64,000 nt of DNA from Lachnospiraceae bacterium (lineage in GTDB: Bacteria > Bacillota > Clostridia > Lachnospirales > Lachnospiraceae), in contig JAFWDM010000123.1 of the NCBI GenBank assembly GCA_017513005.1, positions 1 to 64,000 on the forward strand, given 5' to 3'. This document shows positions 52,803 through 61,465 of this stretch, in pieces; the stretch's first letter is position 1, and each line of letters opens with the position of its first letter. Under the pieces are notes generated by a model that had not been told where the DNA came from, made no database searches, and saw nothing but the letters and a program-made list of their open reading frames with translations. The position numbers were made by a program, and so were the translations under genes.

Positions 52803-54176
52803 TTATATTTTTCTATAATACCCTGCCGACGATTCCTCCACTTTACCGTCGATCTTCAGGCGCATGAGGCAGGAAACCAATCCCGGCAGGGAGACCGGAT
52901 CCTCCGTATCTGCAGATTCCGCAGGAGGAGCGGAGAGGCTGATCTCTTTGATCTCTTCCAGGATGCGTTCGATGTGCTTTTCATCTTCTGTGGAGAGAAG
53001 ACGCAGGATCCTTTGGTCGAGCGGCCCGGAAGCTGCACATTCCGGAGTTCCATCTCCCTGTTGTCCCGCATTCTGTTTATCGATCATTTGCCGGCATATA
53101 TCTGTCTGATCCATCACTGTTTCCGGCTGATCTGCGACGCTCCCTCTGCCTTGCCCGGGCGCTTTCGCTGCCGCCTTCTCCACATTTCGTTCCCGCGCCT
53201 CATTTTCCCCGCTTCCAGTCCCGAAGAAGTACTCCAGAATATCCTCCGGGCAGGTCGCAGGTCCCGCTCCCTGGCGGATCAGGCGGTTGCATCCGTCACT
53301 GAGCGCATCACTGACCCGTCCGGGGAGGGCATAGACCTCCCGCCCCTGCTCCAGCGCCATATCGACAGTGATCAGGGTCCCGGACCTCTTTCTGGCTTCG
53401 ATCACCAGGACCAGGTCTGCGAGTCCGCTGATGATGCGGTTCCTGGGCGGGAAGAGTCTTGCGATCGGCTGCATGCCGGGAGGATATTCCGACAGGACGC
53501 CGCCCTGCTGCTGCAGGCGTTCGTACAGCTCCCGGTTTTCCTCCGGATAACAGATATCCACGCCGCAGCCCAGTACGGCATAGGACTTTCCCCCTGCATC
53601 CAGAGCCGCCTTCTGAGCGATCCCGTCAATGCCTCTGGCCATCCCGCTGATCACTGCGATCCCGCGGGCGCCGATCCGCCGCCCGAAACGGCGTGCCTGT
53701 TCCCGGCCGTACCCGGACGCAAGGCGGGCTCCGATGACGGCGGCGGCAGGTTCTTCCCCGGAGGGCATGCTTCCTTTGTAATAGATCCCGAAAGGCGGGT
53801 CCGGGATCTCCTTTAGTTTCTGCGGAAATCCTTCCTCCGGAGCTCCTATAAAGGAGATTCCTGCATGTGCCAGCTCCTCCACGACCCGGTCCGGATCCTG
53901 CCTGCGGGCCTGTAAAAGGGCCTGCCATCCCTCGCGGCTGCCCTGTGCGTTTGCCCCCGCCTCCCCCCACAGAAAACGCAGCTCTTTCTCAGGCGCAGTA
54001 TATAAAAGCCTGGCAGCCAGACCGGGATCCTGTCCGAATGCAGCAGCCCCCACAGAAAAGAAAATGTTAAAAAGGCTTGTCTCACCCGCTGCTCTGAGCA
54101 GGGCGTACTTTTTTGCTCTCCCGATCCCCCTGATCCCGGCCAGCCAGCACAGGTACTTGTGATTGGTGTTTTTCAT
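52803..54176 (-). CDS. dprA: DNA processing protein DprA
   Basis: About 457 residues. An N-terminal helical domain, the Rossmann-like core (AAAVIGARLASGYG, SGMARGIDGIAQKAAL, AVLGCGVDICYPEENRELYE, SGLADLVLVIEARKRSGTLIT, FPPRNRIISG) and a C-terminal winged-helix (DML1-like) domain are present. DprA loads RecA on incoming single-stranded DNA in transformation. An about 90-residue spacer before the last domain is longer than usual. ATG 54176 follows GGGAGGTGAACAG; comM/yifB lies 4 bases upstream. Confidence 0.95.
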   Translation of the reverse strand: MKNTNHKYLCWLAGIRGIGRAKKYALLRAAGETSLFNIFFSVGAAAFGQDPGLAARLLYTAPEKELRFLWGEAGANAQGSREGWQALLQARRQDPDRVVEELAHAGISFIGAPEEGFPQKLKEIPDPPFGIYYKGSMPSGEEPAAAVIGARLASGYGREQARRFGRRIGARGIAVISGMARGIDGIAQKAALDAGGKSYAVLGCGVDICYPEENRELYERLQQQGGVLSEYPPGMQPIARLFPPRNRIISGLADLVLVIEARKRSGTLITVDMALEQGREVYALPGRVSDALSDGCNRLIRQGAGPATCPEDILEYFFGTGSGENEARERNVEKAAAKAPGQGRGSVADQPETVMDQTDICRQMIDKQNAGQQGDGTPECAASGPLDQRILRLLSTEDEKHIERILEEIKEISLSAPPAESADTEDPVSLPGLVSCLMRLKIDGKVEESSAGYYRKI

Positions 54177-54180
54177 CTGT

Positions 54181-55737
54181 TCACCTCCCGAATCGCAGCA
54201 GATCTCCCTGCCGATAGGTATAGGCCAGATAGATATGGTCCTCCCGGATCCTTTCCGTTCCCTCCAGGTCCGCGATGGTCCTTGCGACACGGATGATCCG
54301 GTGGTAAGCGCGCACGCTCATTGCCTCAGATTCAAAAAGATCCTTCAGGCACCCCTTCTCCTTTTCTCCCAGGGGGCAGAATTTCTCCAGATCCGCCGCC
54401 CCCATGTCTGCATTGAAGCGCAGTCCGGTTCCCCGGAAACGGTACTGCTGCCGCTCGCAGGCCTCCATGACCCTGGCCCGGACAGACGCGCTGCCTTCCT
54501 CTTTACCGCCTGCGCTCTGCAGATCCTCGATCCTGGCCCTGGGCACTGTGATGGAAAGGTCCATCCTGTCCAGCAGAGGGCCTGAGATCCTGCCCAGGTA
54601 TCTTTTGATCTCCCAGGGCTTGCAGCGGCATCTGTTCCGGTCGGGATAGTGTCCGCAGGGACAGGGGTTGCAGGCCCCGAGCAGGATAAAGCGGGACGGA
54701 TAGCGGTAGCTTCCCGACTGGCGCACGATAGTTACTTCGTGGTCTTCCAGGGGCTGCCGAAGCAGGTCCAGCTGCTCCCGCCCGAATTCAGGCAGCTCGT
54801 CCAGAAAGAGAACGCCCCTGTGGGCCAGAGAGATCTGTCCCGGCATGGGGATAATGCCGCCGCCCACCAGGGCCGTCCTTGTGATCGAATGATGCGGCGC
54901 CAGAAAAGGGCGGCGCAGGACCAGGGGCTCTCCCTGCCCCAGAAGGCCCGCTACACTGTAGACCGCAGAGATCTCCATGCTCTCCTCCAGGGTCATAGGA
55001 GGCATGATCCCGGGAAGGCATTTGGCCAGCATGGATTTGCCTGTGCCTGGTGGACCTGTCATCAGCAGGTTGTGAAAGCCGGCTGCCGCGATCTCCATAG
55101 CCTTCTTGGCGACCGCCTGTCCCCGCACCTCTGAAAAATCCGGATCCGCCGGTCCTGCCGCAGCATCCTCAAACAGGGCCTTCAGATCCACTTTTCCCGG
55201 CGGCACTGCCTGATCCCGCTTCCGGGGAGAGGTTGTCATATACATGATCAGCTCATTTAAAGACCGCATGCCGACTACCTTGATCCCCTCCACCACGGCG
55301 CCCTCTTCCAGGTTTTCCTTTGGGACTATGCACAGACGGATCCCCTGTTCCTTCGCGGTCTGCACCATGGGCAGGACGCCGCGGACCGGCCGGATCTCTC
55401 CGTTTAAGCCCAGTTCTCCTGCGACCAGCACATCCTCGAAGTCCTCCTGCCGCAGCATTTCCATGCAGATCAGCTCTCCGACAGCAACGGGGAGGTCGAT
55501 CACGATCCCCCGCTTGGGAATGTCCGCAGGGGCCAGATTTACTGTGATCCGGGCAGCAGGCAGCCGGATACCGGCATTTTTCAGCGCGACACGCACACGC
55601 TCCCCTGCCTCCCGCACCTCCCCGCTCATGAAACCCACCATATTGAAACCCGGCAGGCCGCTGGAGATATTGGTCTCCACCCGCAGCAGATAACTGCTGA
55701 TCCCCCGGACCGCACCGGTCGTGACCATACTATACAT
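54181..55737 (-). CDS. YifB/ComM-family Mg-chelatase-like AAA+ ATPase
   Basis: 518 residues. N-terminal ChlI-like domain (GLPGFNMVGFMSGEVREAGERV with N-terminal MYSMVTTGAVRGI), Walker A GPPGTGKSML, Walker B ...VLFLDELPEF, a zinc-like CNPCPCGHY segment and the C-terminal Mg_chelatase_C. ComM is a helicase that helps branch migration in transformation. MYSMV at 55737 is preferred over GTG 55758. Followed by dprA, an order common in Firmicutes. Confidence 0.94.
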   Translation of the reverse strand: MYSMVTTGAVRGISSYLLRVETNISSGLPGFNMVGFMSGEVREAGERVRVALKNAGIRLPAARITVNLAPADIPKRGIVIDLPVAVGELICMEMLRQEDFEDVLVAGELGLNGEIRPVRGVLPMVQTAKEQGIRLCIVPKENLEEGAVVEGIKVVGMRSLNELIMYMTTSPRKRDQAVPPGKVDLKALFEDAAAGPADPDFSEVRGQAVAKKAMEIAAAGFHNLLMTGPPGTGKSMLAKCLPGIMPPMTLEESMEISAVYSVAGLLGQGEPLVLRRPFLAPHHSITRTALVGGGIIPMPGQISLAHRGVLFLDELPEFGREQLDLLRQPLEDHEVTIVRQSGSYRYPSRFILLGACNPCPCGHYPDRNRCRCKPWEIKRYLGRISGPLLDRMDLSITVPRARIEDLQSAGGKEEGSASVRARVMEACERQQYRFRGTGLRFNADMGAADLEKFCPLGEKEKGCLKDLFESEAMSVRAYHRIIRVARTIADLEGTERIREDHIYLAYTYRQGDLLRFGR

Positions 55738-55809
55738 ACCTGTGGTTCTACCCTTCACCCGAAATTTGTGTAAATGAAATTACTGCTTTTAAACGTATCG
55801 GCGTGTGAT

Positions 55810-55830
55810 AAAAAAAGGAACCTCCGTTCC
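55810..55830 (-). terminator. Small hairpin with T-run in the yifB leader
   Basis: On the minus strand GGAAC (55830-55826), loop GGAG, GTTCC (55821-55817), then seven T. It lies between the promoter and the start codon, so it could attenuate yifB-dprA. Confidence 0.5.
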
Positions 55831-55840
55831 GCCTTCTTAG

Positions 55841-55869
55841 AGAATAGTATAGAATCCGGAAGTTGTCAA
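55841..55869 (-). promoter_or_regulatory. yifB-dprA promoter
   Basis: On the minus strand: consensus TTGACA (55869-55864), 17-base spacer, TATTCT (55846-55841). Confidence 0.68.
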
Positions 55870-55910
55870 TGGTTACTTTTTTGGCTGCGCTGCCTGCCAC
55901 AAAGACAGGA

Positions 55911-55946
55911 TTACTGTCACGCCCTCGATAGGGCGTGAACAGTAAC
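55911..55946. repeat. Second copy of the MITE terminal hairpin
   Basis: TTACTGTCACGCCC-loop-GGGCGTGAACAGTAAC matches the right end of the 20.5-kb element at about 33 of 37 positions, including the 11-bp terminal TGAACAGTAAC. A GTTACT at 55872-55877 may be the other end, but no target duplication is seen. It sits in the 326-base gap between the divergent yifB and 56064 genes. Confidence 0.65.
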
Positions 55947-55985
55947 CAGTAACGTTGCGTTCGGCGATTCCGGGACTGTAAAGCA

Positions 55986-56015
55986 TTGACTGCTGTGATC
56001 CTTCCGTCTTAAAAT
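55986..56015 (+). promoter_or_regulatory. Promoter of the small basic protein gene
   Basis: TTGACT (55986-55991), 18-base spacer, TAAAAT (56010-56015). Confidence 0.6.
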
Positions 56016-56063
56016 AGGATAGTAGTACTGCTTGGCATACAGAATAAACAGGGAGGCGGGAGC

Positions 56064-56387
56064 ATGGCGAAAAGACGAAGGAAAAAGGGCGCATTGATCG
56101 CAAAAGCGGCAGGTCTCTATCTGCTCCGCAAAAGGATCGTCGATCGTGAAAAAAAGAAGGCATCCGGGCGCATTGCGGCAGGTAAGCCCGCACTGTCAGC
56201 CATAGCGGGCCCATCCATCGGAAGGATCCTGTACAGGTCTCTGGGAGGGACAAAGCTTCCGGGTAAGGCTGCCATAGCTGCCTCCGTACAAAAAAAGATC
56301 CGCAGGAGGGCAGGGAAGAAGGCAAAGAAGTCCCTTCTTAAAAAAGCCTTTCTGCTCTTGGGGGTAAAGGCCCTGAGAAAAATATGA
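56064..56387 (+). CDS. Small, very basic protein of unknown function
   Basis: 107 residues, about a third Lys/Arg (MAKRRRKKG at the start, RRRAGKKAKKSLLKK near the end), with alanine-rich helices. It could bind nucleic acid or lie on the membrane surface, but I recognise no family. Start after GGGAGGCGGGAGC. Its stop overlaps an ATG of the next frame. Confidence 0.65.
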   Translation: MAKRRRKKGALIAKAAGLYLLRKRIVDREKKKASGRIAAGKPALSAIAGPSIGRILYRSLGGTKLPGKAAIAASVQKKIRRRAGKKAKKSLLKKAFLLLGVKALRKI

Positions 56388-56419
56388 AGCACGCAAACAT
56401 AAGTCCGGAGGGAGAAAAA

Positions 56420-56893
56420 ATGCAGCAGATTTCTGTCAATGATGAACTGATCCTGTCAGTTCCGGATTCTTTCCACCTGCTGAGTGAGGAAGAACGAAAC
56501 AAAATGGTTTTTCTGGCGGACGGGCCGGGGCTGTGCCTGTCTGCCCCGGCGCTTCATCTCATGATCTCCGTCGGCTGGAGGAAGGTCAACGGCCTGGCTG
56601 CCATGCTGCTCGGGGAAAAGGACATCGCAAAAAACATGGAGGCCCGGGTCCGGATCCCCATGCAGGAGTCGGGATATCGTCTGGAGGGCTTTTCCGACAG
56701 AGAGATCGGCGGGAAGAAGATGAGCGGGTATTCCTATTCCTATACGGTGAAAGGAAAAGGTATGTCGGCACAGTCTATGGTGGCAAAAAACCGCAAGACG
56801 ATCTATTATTTTCATTTTTACGCGAGAGCGGAGACAAGGCAGGAGGGCGAAGCTGTCTGGAAGCAGATCCTGGAAACAGCCCGCTGGACCTGA
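56420..56893 (+). CDS. Protein of unknown function
   Basis: 157 residues, soluble, no signal peptide, with alternating strands (YSYSYTVKGKGMSAQSMVAKN, YYFHFYAR) reminiscent of small stress or DcrB-like folds, but no family is identified. ATG 56420 has GGAGGGA 6 bases upstream; an in-frame ATG at 56384 overlaps the stop of the preceding gene and has no ribosome site. A terminator closes the pair. Confidence 0.62.
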   Translation: MQQISVNDELILSVPDSFHLLSEEERNKMVFLADGPGLCLSAPALHLMISVGWRKVNGLAAMLLGEKDIAKNMEARVRIPMQESGYRLEGFSDREIGGKKMSGYSYSYTVKGKGMSAQSMVAKNRKTIYYFHFYARAETRQEGEAVWKQILETARWT

Positions 56894-56903
56894 GAGGACA
56901 AAA

Positions 56904-56942
56904 GAGTGCCGGGAAGGCTGTTTCCGCCGGCACTCTTTTTTG
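56904..56942 (+). terminator. Rho-independent terminator
   Basis: GAGTGCCGG (56904-56912) pairs perfectly with CCGGCACTC (56927-56935), followed by six T. Confidence 0.88.
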
Positions 56943-56995
56943 CGCTTTTGTTCTGTATTCAGACCATATTTTGTCCGCGGGATGCCGGTAGAGAT

Positions 56996-57024
56996 TTGAC
57001 AAACAGAATGGTCTTTCGTATTAT
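56996..57024 (+). promoter_or_regulatory. Promoter of the BMP transporter genes
   Basis: Consensus TTGACA (56996-57001), 17-base spacer, TATTAT (57019-57024). The leader is about 120 bases and contains a hairpin. Confidence 0.8.
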
Positions 57025-57065
57025 TAAGGTTCCTGATGGATTGCAGCGTACAAAGCGTGAAGACG

Positions 57066-57101
57066 GATCTGCAGTTTGCGGTTTTCTGCTGCGGATCTTT
57101 T
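57066..57101 (+). terminator. Hairpin with TTTT in the BMP leader
   Basis: GATCTGCAG (57066-57074) pairs with CTGCGGATC (57089-57097) with one G-U, then TTTTGAC. Possible attenuator; I could not fit a purine riboswitch core to the leader. Confidence 0.5.
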
Positions 57102-57151
57102 GACATGCGGCGCCTGCTGCAAAAAACATTATTAATCAGAGGGAGGAAAAA

Positions 57152-58375
57152 ATGAAAAAGACACTGAGTATTTTGCTCGCACTGGTTCTGGCCATCGGCG
57201 TCCTCGCCGGATGCGGCAGCTCCGCTTCTTCTGCAGGCTCGAATGCGGCAGCAGACGGCGCGGCAGCAGCCAACATCAAGGTGGGATTCATCACACTGCA
57301 CGATGAGAACTCCACGTATGACCTGAACTTCATCAACGCCGCGAAGGCTGCCTGCGAGCAGCTGGGCGTGGAGTACCTGCTCCGCACCAATGTCCCCGAG
57401 GGACAGGAATGTTATGATACGGCTGCAGAGCTCGTCGACGCGGGCTGCGGCATCGTCTTCGCCGATTCCTTCGGCCATGAGGATTTCCTGATCCAGGCCG
57501 CCAAGGAGTTCCCCGAGGTGCAGTTCTGCCACTCCACCGGCACGAAGGCACATACAGAGGGCCTTGACAATTATCACAACGCTTTTGCTTCCATCTATGA
57601 GGGCCGTTACCTCGCAGGCGTGGCAGCAGGCATGAAGCTCAATGAGATGATCGCAAACGGTGAGATCACCGAGGACCAGGCCAAGATCGGTTATATCGGC
57701 GCATTTACCTATGCCGAGGTTATCTCCGGTTATACATCCTTCTTCCTGGGCGCCCGTTCCATCTGCCCCTCTGCCACCATGGAGGTCACCTTCACCGGTT
57801 CCTGGTATGATGAGACTGCGGAAAAAGAGGGTGCAAATACTCTGATCAACGACGGATGTGTCCTGATCAGCCAGCATGCCGACTCCATGGGTGCTCCCAC
57901 AGCCTGTGAGACCGCGGGTGTTACGAACGTCTCCTACAACGGCTCCACCGTTTCCGCATGCCCCAACACCTTTATCGTCTCCTCCAGGATCGACTGGACA
58001 CCTTTCTATGTCCATGCCATCAGCGCCGCTGCGGCGGGCGAGCCGATCGAAGCAGACTGGACCGGCACCATCGGTACAGGTTCCGTGCTCCTGACCGAGG
58101 TCAACGACAAGGCCGCGGCAGAAGGTACTGCCGAGAAGCTCGAGGAAGTCAAGGCACAGCTGGAGGCAGGAGAGATCCATGTCTTTGATACCTCCGCATT
58201 TACTGTGGACGGAAAGAACCTTGATTCCTACAAGGCGGATGTTGATACAGACGCAAATTACGAAGCGGATACGGAAGTAATCTCCGACGGCTATTTCCAT
58301 GAGTCCGAGTATCGGTCCGCACCTTACTTCGACCTTCGGATCGACGGCATCAAGCTTCTGGACGAGAAGTTCTGA
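57152..58375 (+). CDS. BMP-family ABC transporter substrate-binding lipoprotein
   Basis: 407 residues. Signal peptide with lipobox LAGC (Cys21), a short Ser/Ala linker, then the BMP (PnrA/Med-like) type-1 periplasmic-binding fold: KVGFITLHDENSTYDLNFINAA, GIVFADSFGHEDFL, FASIYEGRYLAGVAAGMKL and GYIGAFTYAEVISGYTSFFLGA. Known BMP proteins bind purine nucleosides. Start after AGAGGGAGG. It is followed by a terminator and the matching ATPase and permeases. Confidence 0.95.
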   Translation: MKKTLSILLALVLAIGVLAGCGSSASSAGSNAAADGAAAANIKVGFITLHDENSTYDLNFINAAKAACEQLGVEYLLRTNVPEGQECYDTAAELVDAGCGIVFADSFGHEDFLIQAAKEFPEVQFCHSTGTKAHTEGLDNYHNAFASIYEGRYLAGVAAGMKLNEMIANGEITEDQAKIGYIGAFTYAEVISGYTSFFLGARSICPSATMEVTFTGSWYDETAEKEGANTLINDGCVLISQHADSMGAPTACETAGVTNVSYNGSTVSACPNTFIVSSRIDWTPFYVHAISAAAAGEPIEADWTGTIGTGSVLLTEVNDKAAAEGTAEKLEEVKAQLEAGEIHVFDTSAFTVDGKNLDSYKADVDTDANYEADTEVISDGYFHESEYRSAPYFDLRIDGIKLLDEKF

Positions 58376-58450
58376 TCGTCCTGCGGGGACAGCCATCCTG
58401 CATTTTTGCTTTTAAACAGTTAAGTTAAAACAGTTGAAGTAAAACACAGC

Positions 58451-58487
58451 GGGCTGTCACATGTTCTGACCATGTGACAGCCCTTTT
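58451..58487 (+). terminator. Terminator between binding protein and transporter genes
   Basis: GGGCTGTCACATG (58451-58463) pairs perfectly with CATGTGACAGCCC (58471-58483), then TTTT. Partial readthrough would give more binding protein than ATPase, or the genes downstream have their own start (a TATAAT lies at 58507-58512 without a good -35). Confidence 0.85.
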
Positions 58488-58518
58488 CGTGTAAGAATAT
58501 CTGTCTTATAATTGTATC

Positions 58519-58622
58519 GGTATTCGCCGTCAGTATTCGTCATAGATATCCGTCACCGGTATTTGCCGTCAGTATTCGTCATAAATATCTGTCGCAGGTA
58601 TCTGTCATCAGCATCTGTCATC
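58519..58622 (+). repeat. 39-bp tandem repeats before the ATPase gene
   Basis: GGTATTCGCCGTCAGTATTC and following bases form a 39-base unit at 58519-58557, repeated at 58558-58596 and partly at 58597-58622. It fills the gap between terminator and ATPase gene. Confidence 0.93.
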
Positions 58623-58641
58623 ATATTCGGGAGGTTTCGTA

Positions 58642-60231
58642 TTGGACAATAAAGCAACGGCATCTGCGGATCACGGGGTCGCGGCCGTCTCCCTGCGCGG
58701 CATCACCAAGACGTTCGGCACGGTCGTGGCGAATGATCATGTGGACCTGGATATCCGGAAAGGAGAGGTCCTGGCGCTGCTGGGAGAGAACGGAAGCGGA
58801 AAGACCACGCTCATGAACATGCTCTCGGGAATCTATTATCCTGATGAGGGGCAGATCTTTATCAACGGGGAGGAGGTCTCGATCCAGTCTCCGAAGGACG
58901 CTTTCCGCTACGGGATCGGCATGATCCACCAGCATTTCAAGCTGGTCGATGTCTTCACGGCCACAGAGAACATCATCCTGGGCCTGGAGGAGAAGGGGCG
59001 CCTGGACCGGGCAGCCGCGTCAAAGCGCATCCGGGAGATCTGTAACACTTACGGATTTCAGGTCGACCCGGACAAGACGATCTATGAGATGTCCGTATCC
59101 CAGAAGCAGACGGTCGAGATCGTCAAGGCCCTCTACCGCGGCGCGGATATCCTGATCCTGGACGAACCGACTGCCGTACTGACTCCCCAGGAGACAGACA
59201 GGCTTTTTGCCGTGCTCCGGAATATGCGCGCGGACGGAAAGGCCATCATCATCATTACCCACAAGCTCCACGAGGTGCAGGCCCTGTCGGACCGCGTGGC
59301 GGTCCTGCGCAAGGGCGCCTATATCGGGGAGATGATGACGAAGGATACCAATCCGCAGGAGATGACCAATATGATGGTCGGCCACGCCGTGACCCTGAAC
59401 ATCGACCGCCCGGAGCCGAAGGATCCGAAGCCGCGGATCGAGATCAAGGGTCTGACGGTGACGTCCCCCGACGGAATCCTGCAGCTGGATCATGTCTATT
59501 TTGATATCCGTGCGGGTGAGATCCTGGGCGTGGCGGGAATCTCCGGCAGCGGCCAGAAGGAGCTTCTGGAATCCATCGCGGGACTGCAGAGAGTGGAGTC
59601 CGGCCAGATCCTCTATGTGAAGGACGATGGGAAGAAGGAAGACCTCGTCGGCAAGGATCCGCTGGAGATCCAGCATATGGGGGTCGCCCTGTCCTTTGTG
59701 CCGGAGGACCGCCTCGGCATGGGACTTGTCGCGAATATGGACCTCTCCGACAACATGATGCTCCGGTCCTTCCGGGACGGCCGCTCTGTTTTTACAGACC
59801 GCAAACATCCTCATGACCTCGCGGAGAAGGTCGTCGAGGAGCTGGAGGTCAATACGCCGAATGTCTCCACGCCGGTCCGCCGCCTGTCCGGCGGCAATGT
59901 CCAGAAGGTCCTGGTCGGGCGCGAGATCGCGTCCGCGCCCAAGGTGCTCCTGACCGCTTATGCGGTGCGCGGCCTGGACATCAATTCCTCCTATACGATC
60001 TATGACCTGCTCAACAAGCAGAAGGAGAAGGGGGTAGCAGTCGTATATGTGGGCGAGGACCTCGATGTTCTTCTCGAACTCGCCGACCGCATCGTCGTAC
60101 TCTGCGGCGGGCGCGTGAGCGGCATCGTGGACGGCCGGACGGCAGATAAAAACGAAGTCGGTATGCTCATGACCCGGCTGGGCGGCATCGACCGGGAAAA
60201 ACAAGAGGAGGTGCAGGATCTTGCAGAATAA
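58642..60231 (+). CDS. Nucleoside-type ABC transporter, double ATPase subunit
   Basis: 529 residues with two ABC domains, as in NupA/sugar-type importers. First: Walker A GENGSGKTT, signature MSVSQKQTVEI, Walker B ILILDEPTAVLTPQE. Second: the Walker A region reads GISGSGQKELLE (lysine changed, as usual here), and RLSGGNVQKVLVGRE is the signature. TTG 58642 is the start, with GGGAGG 8 bases upstream. It overlaps the permease gene by 11 bases. Confidence 0.95.
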   Translation: MDNKATASADHGVAAVSLRGITKTFGTVVANDHVDLDIRKGEVLALLGENGSGKTTLMNMLSGIYYPDEGQIFINGEEVSIQSPKDAFRYGIGMIHQHFKLVDVFTATENIILGLEEKGRLDRAAASKRIREICNTYGFQVDPDKTIYEMSVSQKQTVEIVKALYRGADILILDEPTAVLTPQETDRLFAVLRNMRADGKAIIIITHKLHEVQALSDRVAVLRKGAYIGEMMTKDTNPQEMTNMMVGHAVTLNIDRPEPKDPKPRIEIKGLTVTSPDGILQLDHVYFDIRAGEILGVAGISGSGQKELLESIAGLQRVESGQILYVKDDGKKEDLVGKDPLEIQHMGVALSFVPEDRLGMGLVANMDLSDNMMLRSFRDGRSVFTDRKHPHDLAEKVVEELEVNTPNVSTPVRRLSGGNVQKVLVGREIASAPKVLLTAYAVRGLDINSSYTIYDLLNKQKEKGVAVVYVGEDLDVLLELADRIVVLCGGRVSGIVDGRTADKNEVGMLMTRLGGIDREKQEEVQDLAE

Positions 60232-61465
60232 ACCGAAAGAACCTCTGATCCATATGACCAGGCGCAAGGCGCTCCCCTGGCAGGCTGCCTGGGGGATCAG
60301 GCTTGTCTCCATCCTTCTGGCCCTGCTCCTGTGCGCTGTCATCACGACCCTGACGACAGGGCTCAACCCGGCCGCCGTCTATGCCACCATGTTCTCCGGA
60401 GCCTTCGGAACGGCGCGCCGCACCTGGATCCTGGGAAAGGATATCGCGATCCTTCTGTGTATCTCTCTGGCGCTGACCCCCGCCTTCCGCATGCGCTTCT
60501 GGAATCTGGGCGGCGAGGGGCAGATCCTGATCGGCGCTCTGGCGACGACCGCCTGCATGATCAGGCTGGGCAGTGACTTTCCGAATGCAGTGCTGATCCC
60601 GGTCAGCATCGTCTGCGCCCTTGGCGCGGGCGCGGTGTGGGCCCTGATCCCTGCCCTGTGCAAGGCCAGATGGAATACCAACGAGACCCTTTTCACCCTG
60701 ATGATGAACTATGTCGCCACCCAGCTGGTCGCCTATTTCGTCATCGTCTGGGAGGTTCCCAAGGGGTCCGGCAAGATCGGGATCATCAACCAGTCGACAG
60801 AAGCCGGCTGGCTCCCCGTGATCGCCGGAAACCGCTACCTTCTGAACATCCTCTGCGTCGCAGCCCTGACGATCGTGATGTATATCTATCTGAATTACTC
60901 CAAGCAGGGCTATGAGATCTCTGTCGTCGGCGAGAGTGTCGCGACGGCGCGATACATCGGCATCAAGGTCGGCTGGACCATCGTCCGGACCCTCATGCTC
61001 TCCGGCGCGATCTGCGGCCTTACCGGGTTTCTCCTGGTTGCGGGCACTGACCACACACTGACGACGACGATCGCCGGCGGACAGGGCTTTACCGCCGTCA
61101 TGGTCGCCTGGCTCGCCAAGTTCAACCCCCTGGGCATGGTCCTTTCCTCCTTCCTCCTGGTCTTTCTCTCCAGAGGCGCGGGTGAGATCGCGACCATCTA
61201 CAGCCTGAACCAGTCCTACGGCGACATCCTGACCGGCATCATCCTGTTTTTCATCATCGGCAGCGAGTTCTTCATCAGCTATCAGCTGCATTTCCGCAGA
61301 TCCGGAAAGAATGAGAACGCGGCAGCAGGTTCCGCTCAAAAGGACAGCGTGAAGGCGGTTTCCCCACAGAGCGCGGATATTTTGCCTGCAAAAGCTGATG
61401 GAAGAAAAGAGAACCCGGATACCGTGCCGGCAGAACAGGGAGAGGAGGGCGCGCACAATGTTTGA
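60221..61465 (+). CDS. Nucleoside-type ABC transporter permease 1
   Basis: 414 residues, about nine to ten helices of the BPD_transp_2 type. FRMRFWNLGGEGQILIGAL and NETLFTLMMNYVA are family marks; YEISVVGESVATARYIGI is the coupling loop. A charged, low-complexity cytoplasmic tail of about 55 residues follows the last helix. TTG start at 60221, after GGAGGTGCAGGATC, inside the ATPase gene. Confidence 0.93.
   Translation: MQNKPKEPLIHMTRRKALPWQAAWGIRLVSILLALLLCAVITTLTTGLNPAAVYATMFSGAFGTARRTWILGKDIAILLCISLALTPAFRMRFWNLGGEGQILIGALATTACMIRLGSDFPNAVLIPVSIVCALGAGAVWALIPALCKARWNTNETLFTLMMNYVATQLVAYFVIVWEVPKGSGKIGIINQSTEAGWLPVIAGNRYLLNILCVAALTIVMYIYLNYSKQGYEISVVGESVATARYIGIKVGWTIVRTLMLSGAICGLTGFLLVAGTDHTLTTTIAGGQGFTAVMVAWLAKFNPLGMVLSSFLLVFLSRGAGEIATIYSLNQSYGDILTGIILFFIIGSEFFISYQLHFRRSGKNENAAAGSAQKDSVKAVSPQSADILPAKADGRKENPDTVPAEQGEEGAHNV

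Noticed and set aside
57025..57151. Purine riboswitch upstream of the nucleoside transporter
   Set aside because: The conserved three-way-junction core could not be fitted; only one hairpin with a T-run is visible.
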